64,000 nt of DNA from contig NC_135071.1 in the NCBI RefSeq assembly GCF_051401765.1, positions 5,062,961 to 5,126,960 on the forward strand, given 5' to 3'. The notes under the pieces were generated by a model. That model had not been told where the DNA came from, did no database searches, and worked only from the letters and a program-made list of their open reading frames with translations. The position numbers and the translations under genes were made by a program. Shown here piece after piece: positions 56,016 through 64,000 of the stretch (within the stretch, counting starts at the first letter, position 1; each line of letters begins with the position of its first letter). Source of the DNA: Calliopsis andreniformis. Its lineage: Eukaryota; Arthropoda; Insecta; Hymenoptera; Andrenidae.

Positions 56016-58124
56016 TACGGCTAAGGTACGGACACATTTGTTCAGTAATTCCGGTGGTTTCGTTGCGGAGCTAAATGATTTTAGCATGATTACGCTGAAA
56101 ATACTATGTCATCGTCGGGTGTTGATAATTGTTATCAGTAGTTAAAACGTGCTAAGCCTGTAATGTTGAGATTAAATTATTTTATGACATTTTTTATAAT
56201 TAGCAACATGGAAAAGAATAAATGTTATAATGAGAATTTAAAGCTAAGTGATAGTGAAGACGTATTTGATTTTTAAGTATTAAAAGATATTATAGAAGAC
56301 AATTCTGATTATGATTCTGATATTTCAAGTAGTGGTAGCGAAATTATACTACCAAAGAGACGAAGAATGAGAATTATTGAAAGTGAAAGTGAAGATTCGT
56401 TAGAAGACGTAGATGAATGGCGTGATGTTACAGAAGAATTAGTTATTCTAGAAAGAATACATTTGAATGTATCGACAAAGGTCATTGAACCACAAGTTCC
56501 TTCAAATATTGTACTGCCGATACAATATTTTAAATTGTTTTTCGTAGACGAATTGATAAATAAAATTATAAAGGAAACCAACAGTTACGCAGAAAATGTT
56601 CTAAACTTGAAAGAAATATCTAGTAACTCTATTTGGCAAACATGGTGTGATGTGGAAAAGGATGAATTTTGGGTTTTTATCGGAGTTATCGTCAATATGG
56701 GTACGATATCTCTGGCAAATATACAAGAATACTGGTCGATTAAGGACAATAGTTGATTAGTAACGTATTTACAAGAAAAAGATTCAACCACATATTCTGA
56801 ATGTTGCGGTTGAAAACACCTAATCTTGCGAAAAATGATATTAGAAAACGTATTCAACGAGTAGAATATATAAATTCAAGATTTTTAGAACATTTTATAC
56901 CTGGAGAAAATATTTGCGTTGACGAATCCGTAGTAAAATTTAAAGGAAATATATGTTTTATTACATACAATCCAAATAAACCTACCAAGTGGGGCATTCG
57001 AATATACGTTTTAGCAGATTCAGAAACAGGATATGTGTATAGCATCCTTCCATATTATGGAAGTATCACTTCCGAAAATCTGTCAAAGCCAGAATTACTG
57101 GTCAGCTCCAGAATTACCCTGCATTTGTACCAACAATTATTGGATCGGGTACCTACCGCAAAAGGGTATCACATGCACACCAACAGGTATTACATTAGTA
57201 TATTCTTAGCTGAAGAATTAAGAAAAATTAAGTGCCACATGACCGGTATCATAAACACAAACAGAAAAAATGTCCTAGCAACTCTGCAGAAACCAAAATT
57301 AAATGAAAAAAGGATTGTCGCATACAAAAAAGGAAACACGATGCTCTTAGCTTGGAGGGATAAGAGAATAGTATCGTTATTGAGCAACTGGCATAATGCC
57401 GAAATGATAACCACTAAAAGATTTATACGAGGCGGTATAGAAGAAGTAATCGAAAAGCCAAGTATTGTTGTCGGGTACACACAAAGTCGATGGATGGTGT
57501 TGATCGGGCTGATCAATATGCCTCCAGTTATTGCTTTCTGAACAAGTCACTTAAGTGGTGGCGGAAACTGTTTTTCTGGGGTATGGAAACATCAATAATT
57601 AATTCATACATTTTCTCTAAAACTGTACAGCACAATAAAAATAAGAAAGCGCGGTCCAATTTACAATGTTGAAAAATTTTAGTCGATAACAACTCATAGG
57701 GAAATTTCGTCAGGATAGAACAATAGTTTCTACATCAATTTCTGAAATCAAATTAAACGAAAATCTTCATATAATCAAGGAAGGTATAAAGAGGGACTGT
57801 GTTGTGTGTTCTAAAAGGAAAAAAGTGGGTGGCAGACGTCAAATAAGTGATTACTGTGACACTTGCCCAAGTAAACCTGAAATGCACATGGGAGATTGTT
57901 TCCAAAAATATCGCACCATGGTGAATTACAAAATTTAAAATTTATGTTTTATTTACAAGAGGAAAATGCATATACATAAAATAAATAAAATCAAAAATAT
58001 TCACAAGTACGTGTAATTCTTTCCACTCAAATAAGGCTTCTTCTTCTCAAACGCTTCGCTGCAAAAATGTGCTGGAGTTGCTGGTAGGCAGTGATAGAAA
58101 AACGCGCGGAGCGCTAAGGGTTAA
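56016..58124 (+). mobile_element. Second piggyBac-like element, decayed
   Basis: Holds a transposase relic (56208-57938). The right end is 'gcgctaagggttaa', with TTAA at 58121-58124; a matching left TTAA/TIR was not found, so the left end is probably deleted or rearranged. Different subfamily from the copy at 20491-22758 judging by TIR and protein differences. Confidence 0.8.
56208..57938 (+). pseudogene. piggyBac-like transposase, frameshifted
   Basis: Starts ATG at 56208 with an acidic Ser/Asp-rich N-terminus. Stops at 56274-56276 (TAA) and 56754-56756 (TGA). After an apparent deletion the core resumes in another frame at about 56801 with CVDESVVKFKGN (Asp codon 56921-56923). The second catalytic position reads HTNRYYIS, where Asp has become Asn (AAC at 57182-57184). 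LAWRDKRIVSLLSNW is intact. A further frameshift precedes GVDRADQY (Asp 57502-57504). The cysteine-rich C-terminus (CVVCS ... YCDTC ... GDCF) ends at TAA 57936-57938. More decayed than the first copy. Confidence 0.9.
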
Positions 58125-58192
58125 TTTTATATGTGAACAATTACGAACGACCGTACAAACTAGCCACGCACGCTCCTCGCGCCTTTGATTTA

Positions 58193-59326
58193 CAGTAATG
58201 TTGCGGACGAGAGCCGCTCTCGGGTCTGGTCGCGATTCTCGTCCGCGACTGGTAGTCGATTCGGCTTCCTTTGCTCTCAGTCGCCGAGATAATTGGTACA
58301 CGACCGGAGAAGCAAAAAAAAGGGTCTCGCTCGACCGTCGATGCTCGAGCTCGATGCCCGAAATCAATGACGTCAGAAAAGACACGGATAGCATTAGGGA
58401 TTTAATAGGAAAAATTGAAGTTCCTTATTTGCAAACAGATTTTCACGCAAGTAACACCAATCGATTCCTTGTGCTCTCCCGATAAAAATGATATCAAATA
58501 CGACATGATTCCTATTATTTATAATAAAGATATTTAAATAATAAAGGTTGGAACCCTGCGACGGTTACGGAGAATCGTCAAAGTTACTTTTCTATCAGTT
58601 CTTTACGAGCTAAAAATGACATAAACAGAATTTATGTATATCATATTTAATCGATATCGGAAAGAAGATATTAAAAATAAAAAAATAAAAATTTCTAAAC
58701 ATTTAAAACGGAACTTATATACATACTTTTTGTATTACGCTTTCATTTTCTTAATAATTTCAGTCATTAAATAATTAAACACAAAAATATGAGGGAATAA
58801 TAGGGAGTTAGCCCTACGACGAGAGCCGCGCTCGTCAAATCGACTACCACTCACGGACGAGAGTCTCGCTCGGGTCTAGTCGTGCCTTAGAATCGACTAC
58901 CATTCACGGACGAGAGCAGCGCTCGGGACTGGTCGTGCTTAAAATCGACTACCACTCACGGACGAGAGTCGCGCCCGGGTCTGTTTACGAGCATGACCTT
59001 TCGTTCTACAAACCAAGTTTTATGTACCTTTGTTAAAAATAATCGGAATCATGTCGTGTTTGACATCATTTTAATCGGGAGAGCACAAGGAATCGATTGG
59101 TGTTACTTGCGTGAAAATCCGTTTGCGAATAAGAAACTTCAATTTTTCCTATTTAAATTCCTAATGCTATCGTTGTTTTTTATGACATCCTTGTTCTCGG
59201 GCGTCGAGCTCGAACGCGATGGTTCCAAGAATTGGTTTCTCGGCAGCACGTATCAAACGAGGTAGTGGGGATAAACCGCGGCTCTCGTCCGTGTAGACGA
59301 AACGGCTCTCGTCCGCAACATTACTG
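58193..59326. mobile_element. TIR element L, about 1.1 kb, TA target site
   Basis: Both ends read CAGTAATGTTGCGGACGAG in inverted orientation and are flanked by TA. Arms 58193-58545 and 58985-59326 pair, sharing 'aatcgattccttgtgctctc' and 'gattttcacgcaagtaacac'. The interior carries tandem repeats and no transposase. A right-arm-only copy lies at 32800-33150. Confidence 0.92.
58818..58985 (+). repeat. About 60 bp tandem repeats, 3 to 4 units, in L
   Basis: Units read 'atcgactacca.tcacggac' followed by 'gagag.c.cgctcggg' and 'ct.gtcgtg'. The 'ggacgagagccgcgctcggg' segment resembles the element's own terminal sequence, so transposase-binding-like sites are multiplied inside the element. Confidence 0.85.
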
Positions 59327-59936
59327 TACTTGAGGCGTCAGGTATCGAAGATACCAGCGCGATAACTTTACGTTCTTCACGGCGAGAAAACCTGTCAGCA
59401 TACAGTTCTGTCTGATATAACAGATACTACAATAATATTACAACGAAACTGTTGCACGCGGCACTTCCACCTAATCCCTGGAGAGGTAACTCCAAGATGA
59501 TACTCGCGACTGTTTTGCATTACAACGAGTTTGGTAAAAGTGCGAATATCGAGACGTTCAGCCAACTGGGATGTCTCGTGAGGGCTTGGTACCTTCGAGT
59601 TACCGACACGCGTGGCCGCAGAGCTTCAACCTTTGCCAAAGTCTGTAGGCTCAAAGAAAACCCTTGTTTGGCGAAAACCGATTTGCTTCTCATGCCTCGG
59701 TTTTAGGCGACCGTTAGAACCCGTTAGCGAAGGAAGATATCTACAAGATTTTAGCAGAAGTCGGAATCGTCGAAGAAGTCGAAAGAATGCTCTTATTTCG
59801 ATGTTGCCGGCTGGAAATTTTGCGTTCGTTAATACTGTTATTACGCTACGCTTCTTTACTACTTCCGCGATTGGTTCGCAGGCATCACGCCATATTGTAG
59901 CCAATCTTTAGCGGTGACTTATGAATCTGAATCGAT
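59327..59936. other. GC-richer island of unknown nature
   Basis: Sequence here is GC- and CpG-richer than the surroundings and has overlapping open frames on both strands (59452-59706 plus, 59612-59911 plus, 59626-59904 minus). None shows a domain I recognise. It ends in a run of 24 G. Could be LTR or leader sequence of an unrecognised retroelement, or a host regulatory island. Confidence 0.35.
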
Positions 59937-59960
59937 GGGGGGGGGGGGGGGGGGGGGGGG
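59937..59960. repeat. Homopolymer run of 24 G
   Basis: Uninterrupted G run at the end of the GC-richer island. It could form a G-quadruplex; the true length may differ because such runs are error-prone in sequencing. Confidence 0.9.
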
Positions 59961-60172
59961 CATTGATTTGGCCTATGGCCGTGTGGACGTAATAGGATAC
60001 TTATTCCGTTAATTTAAATATCAAGAAAACACTTCTATCAATTTTTGATGATACTCGCTTAGGAAAGCAAAGACTGCTGGTGATTAGTGCAACAGACATG
60101 AACGCCGAACGCGATTTAATTCATGTAATTAGTTGTGTGTACGAATTTCCTTCAAATTCTACGCCAAGACTT

Positions 60173-60374
60173 CTATGGTAGAATTAATTTCAACAGGCGG
60201 CTCAGGGTCACTTAGCTTCTCACGCGCCTTTCTGGTGGGACAGAGGAGTGAGCTCACGGATATTCCACACGCGCGGCAAGTGCGTCCGCGCGCACGGGGA
60301 GCTGAACGCACCAGAAAGGCGCGTAAGGGGCTGAGTGACCCTAAGTCTCCTGTTGAAATTAATTCTACCATAGT
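60173..60374. mobile_element. Palindromic MITE, about 200 bp
   Basis: Arms 60173-60237 and 60311-60374 pair from 'ctatggtagaattaatttca' to its complement, and include 'accagaaaggcgcgt'. The spacer is GC-rich. The similar ORFs on both strands (both beginning MVELIST) result from the palindrome. Confidence 0.85.
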
Positions 60375-61471
60375 AGTGTGTGCAGTTTTTTCGCGTGTAG
60401 ATTTGGACTAGAAGATTAATTAGAGGGTGGACACATTCATCCTTTCCATTCCGAAATTTCATAGGGTATATTTTGATTTGCCCTATGGATTGTAAAGAGT
60501 AGGCAGGTCTACTGTTATTCAACGATACCCCTCGTATGGTATTTCAATATTCGCGGATGAAAGAATTGTGATGTGTGGATGTGTGAAGTGAACAGACAAT
60601 TTACATGAAGGTGGACATATTAAGCTTTTCTATCTCGTAGTGAGTGTTTCGAGTGGGCCCATGGTTTGCAACGATTAAACAAGATTATTATTATTGAATG
60701 ATATTCCTCAACTTTAAATGAATTTTGGATCCTGTAGCCATGTCAAGAATCGTAAAATTTCCGATCAGTTGCTTGACGGTGATCGACATCTCACCTCCCT
60801 TACGTGAGTGCAATACTGCTGTTCGGGCAACCACTGTTCGATGCCTCCGCGCGGGATCATTTCTGGTGTTTTCCACCAGATGTTTTGATGCTTATACCTA
60901 CTAATCAATGAAGCCTCAAACGCGAAATTGTTATTCTTGATTTTCGTCTTATTTTGGTCTCTAGTATCACCCCTTAAATTTATCTCGTGTTGTTCAGAAA
61001 CACCCTGTATAATACTGTTCATAAAGTTTCAGAAATACAAAATACTAAATTCTATTTATATTAAATGGACTTGACACTCGACCTCAAAAATAACATAGTA
61101 AGCTAACATAATTTAGCAAAAGCTTAAAAGAACTACTGTATTTTTATGTTTTCAATTTTATACAACAAAAGTAAACGTGTTTGCACCAATTTATATTAAA
61201 TGAAATTAAAACTCAAACTCAATAGACAACATAAAATGAACCAATTTTATTTAATATAAATTTTAAATAAAATTCTCTTCTTTTAACAGAACTATACAAG
61301 TTCGATATAAAAAAACTTTGTTTACAACTTCCAGAGTTCACAATTTTTCAACGTCTTTTCTATTACTTCAGGTTTTAGTCTCTTTTTTCTCTCCCTAGCT
61401 TAACCATTTACTGTCCTCATTCTATTCTTTTCTTATAACTCAAGAGTTCACTTGAATTTCTCTATTATCCT
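60375..61471. other. No gene; one transposon terminus
   Basis: A terminus complementary to CAGGGTGTTTCTGAACAAC ends at 61007 next to TA, matching the CAGGGTG ends of the F and G families, but its partner end was not found. The stretch 60712-60790 weakly resembles 27715-27770. The rest is AT-rich. Confidence 0.45.
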
Positions 61472-61957
61472 TTACAATATTGTATAACCAAGTATAAGTG
61501 TAAATACACCATGTATAAGTGTAAAATTGATGCAAGAAAGAAAATAATCCAAACCTGATAAGGCGAGCAAAATATCCAAAAGAAGCACCCAACGTATAGT
61601 ATTCTTACAAATATTCATGATCTTTTCAGAAATGGTTTGCGTTGTTATTCCGTTCGTATTATCCAAAATTTCTTCCAACGTTGCAGTACTGCAGTGAGTT
61701 AGTTGTTCTGTTGATTTCTGTAAAAAAAATTTATTATATAACTTTTTGACATATTCGAAATATTGATGTTCATAATATTGGACTGAAGTATTAGATTCAT
61801 AAATCTTCTTTTTAGATAAGAAAACATGCAATGGATTTACCAAGTCTTCAAAAAATGGGTTTATGTTGAAAACGTTTAACACAGATAAGCTGCGGCCACA
61901 CTGGCTAAGATTATTGGCAAGTAGAAGTGCAGTAAGCGTAAAAAATATTCCGAATAA
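61472..61957 (-). CDS. Unrecognised open reading frame, possible exon(s)
   Basis: An open frame of about 160 codons on the minus strand, longer than most here for such AT-rich sequence. It begins after a stop with hydrophobic IFFTLTALLLANN followed by SQCGRSL, which looks like a signal peptide core and cleavage region. It then has NPFFEDLVNPLHVFL, a polar middle and a hydrophobic end (WVLLLDILLALSGL). There is no ATG at the start, so a first exon upstream would be needed. An acceptor-like 'tttttttacag' lies inside at about 61710, so part may be intron. I do not recognise the family; it may be chance. Confidence 0.22.
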   Translation of the reverse strand, partial: LFGIFFTLTALLLANNLSQCGRSLSVLNVFNINPFFEDLVNPLHVFLSKKKIYESNTSVQYYEHQYFEYVKKLYNKFFLQKSTEQLTHCSTATLEEILDNTNGITTQTISEKIMNICKNTIRWVLLLDILLALSGLDYFLSCINFTLIHGVFTLILGYTIL

Positions 61958-62201
61958 TTATAGGAAAATCTTTCTACGACACACTTCTTTATGGTATAAT
62001 AATATTGCAGCATTATTGATTTTATTTTGTGAAAAATAATAGTTTTGTTTATTGTACATATATCCTTGCGTCCATCATGTATTTCGAGTATACAAACATT
62101 ATATGTCTATGACAAAAGATATACAATGTTTATACAAATTATACTATACTAAACGGTAATAACATTGTATTGTAACCGAAGTGAAAGTGAAGTGAATAAC
62201 A

Positions 62202-62366
62202 ATGAATACGAGTGACAATTATGAAATAGTCTGTGTCGATCAAAACATTGAAATAACTAATAATACGTTTGATAATAATAAATTAATAATAATGAACCAT
62301 AAAGATCATAGTGACGTACTCGATTTCGATAATAACATGAACGACCAACGTGATAAAATCATTTGA
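62202..62366 (+). CDS. Small hypothetical ORF, 54 codons
   Basis: ATG to TGA on the plus strand, starting MNTSDNYEIVCVDQN and rich in Asn and Asp. It lies about 240 bp from, and divergent to, the minus-strand open frame at 61472-61957. It could be a first exon or chance. No domain recognised. Confidence 0.15.
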   Translation: MNTSDNYEIVCVDQNIEITNNTFDNNKLIIMNHKDHSDVLDFDNNMNDQRDKII

Positions 62367-64000
62367 AAGAATTGAAAATAAGTAAAATTTAAATTAATAA
62401 TTATCTTCATGTCTTTGTAACTTAAAATTTTCTTTTCCTTTCTTTCTAATTATTTTTAACTGTTGAAGAGACTTAATGCTGTTATTTTATTTTATTATTG
62501 CTAAATTTAAATACTAAAATTATTACTTCATTTTATCATTACTATGTTTGAATAACGAAATTTATTGCTTTAGTTTATTATTGCGAAGTGCTATTAATGG
62601 TGTATGTTCATCCTATAAGTATTTTTATTAAATTATTATTATAATTTTCAAGGATTTAACTGTATTGTTAATTAAATACATTAGTTTATGCTTGTATTAT
62701 AAATATAGCATAATATATGCAAAGCAAAAAATGTTTATGCAATTATAAAATACCAATAAATCTTTGAACTTATTTCTCTCGAAATTACTAAAATTGAGTA
62801 TACAGCATGTGTGTATTATGATATCTATCTTGTTAAACAGAACATATTTCTATACTTTATGAAAGCAAAACTCCATAGCTGGAGGGAATAAAAAATATTC
62901 GTGCAGTTGCCTTTAGTAAACATAAAGAATATTTTGTATTTAGTTGTATAGAGTGTAATTGTTTTTATAAGAATGAAATTCTATTTTTTTGAATGGGTAG
63001 AAGCTTGAATGAACGTGTCCGAAAGATCCCTCCTCACGAATTTAAACCGAACCTTTTTTAATCACTTTGTTCTGACGTATTTAACATGGGAAAAGTAATA
63101 AAAACAAGTGATTGGATTTTGTTTTCAAGGTACTTGCAAAATACTATAGCTAAATATTAAATACAATCAATATAAGTTGAACTGTATAAATTGATTGGAG
63201 GTAGGATTTAATCGCAATCTCCGTTACGAGGCCGGGAAAGCACAAGATAAACAGGACTCCACAGCTCATTTAGCTCCAGTCAACTTTGATAGTACTTACA
63301 ATTCGGATCAATGTTTTTCTAGAAGTTTCCTAATTTATTGCACAACTATGGTAGGCCAAGTTAATGCGTGTTTGTATTCAATTAATGGTTATTCAACTAA
63401 CGTAAGAGAAAAATAGAAGAAGAAAGAGAAATGAAAGTAAAAATGAAAATAAAAAAACAATAGTCAGAACAGAAGAAGTAGAAAGAGAAAACAGGAGAAA
63501 GAAAATTAAGAATGAAAAAGTAATAAAACAGAAATATAAAAAAACAAGAAAAGTAAAATCAAATCAATTTCCTAATTGATATATAGCTTTTAATCAAGCA
63601 ATGACACTTTTTTAAATTAATATTCAATAAGCGAAGACGCTGATGTGTATGAACTTGATTTCCATAAAAAAGTGTCTTTGGCCAAGAGTGAGTTAGTAAA
63701 ATTTTTCTTCAGGAACAAATTATACCATTAAGACTGATACGCGACCTGTCGATATTGTTTTTACACCTCAGTCAAATAATATGGGATGCGAGAGGTCCGA
63801 TCCGGTGACCGTAATCTCCGGGCGCGCGGGTCGCTTACCTGAAGCGGCGCGCACCACTACTTGTAACTCCTCACTGCGGAGTTAGTTTTACGAGTTCCAT
63901 TTTCGGCAATAGCTTATTTTATAGACTGAAGTTCAAGGAATATGGTCATATCATTTATTTAATTTTTTACCCCCGATCCTCTAAGGGAAATTTGCACAAG
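62367..64000. other. AT-rich right edge; GC patch at 63780-63890
   Basis: Mostly AT-rich with no coding signal. At 63785-63890 a GC-rich patch has 'gtccgatccggtgacc' and 'cgggcgcgcgggtcgc'; it does not fold as a tRNA and resembles no element seen elsewhere in the window. Confidence 0.4.

Noticed and set aside
60133..60411. Similar ORFs on opposite strands starting MVELIST
   Set aside because: A consequence of the palindromic MITE, which reads the same on both strands.

Overview
The window looks like AT-rich nuclear DNA from an insect, probably a hymenopteran (an ant is my best guess). This is inferred from spliced exons, the mix of piggyBac-, Tc1/mariner- and Ty3/gypsy-type elements, and a Lys/Glu-rich non-LTR retrotransposon of a kind I associate with ant genomes. 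There is no bacterial gene organisation, CRISPR array or rRNA. I found no tRNA that could be folded convincingly.

Only one host gene can be supported. Two minus-strand exons (17707-17908 and 9614-9837) join in frame and encode the N-terminal part of a phospholipid phosphatase of the wunen/PLPP (PAP2) family, including the first catalytic motif KTLIGEPRP. The intron between them (about 7.9 kb) holds a 5'-truncated Ty3/gypsy element in antisense orientation, several palindromic MITEs and a TTAA-flanked MITE. The exons for the second and third catalytic motifs are not visible and probably lie beyond the left edge. Two weak candidates (61472-61957 minus, 62202-62366 plus) are listed with low confidence.

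The rest is mostly layered transposons. Region 1-9.6 kb: decayed repeats, a rearranged mariner, two copies of one foldback family flanking a 2.1 kb TA-flanked foldback element, a solo LTR with an empty paralogous site, and a repeat block duplicated at 52.3-56 kb. 10.5-14.4 kb: gypsy pol relic followed by a run of small perfect hairpins. 14.8-17.4 kb: palindromic MITEs. 19.8-23.2 kb: a TIR element split by a piggyBac-like element whose transposase stays in one frame but has four stops. 23.4-27.3 kb: a Tc1-like element whose catalytic core is replaced by the 5' half of a non-LTR retrotransposon. 30.5-33.2 kb: three foldback elements, one with near-identical arms of about 310 bp and a TTAA MITE in its loop. 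33-45 kb: AT-rich, few features. 45-49 kb: more foldback copies. 50.7-59.3 kb: mariner-like relic, a TTAA-inserted composite, a foldback with a GGCGTC microsatellite at its apex, a second decayed piggyBac and a 1.1 kb TIR element with tandem repeats. 59.3-64 kb: GC-richer island, a run of 24 G, a palindromic MITE and AT-rich sequence.

The strongest general signal is the amount of inverted-repeat DNA, several of whose families share short conserved cores. No intact transposase or reverse transcriptase is present, so all movement would depend on enzymes encoded elsewhere.
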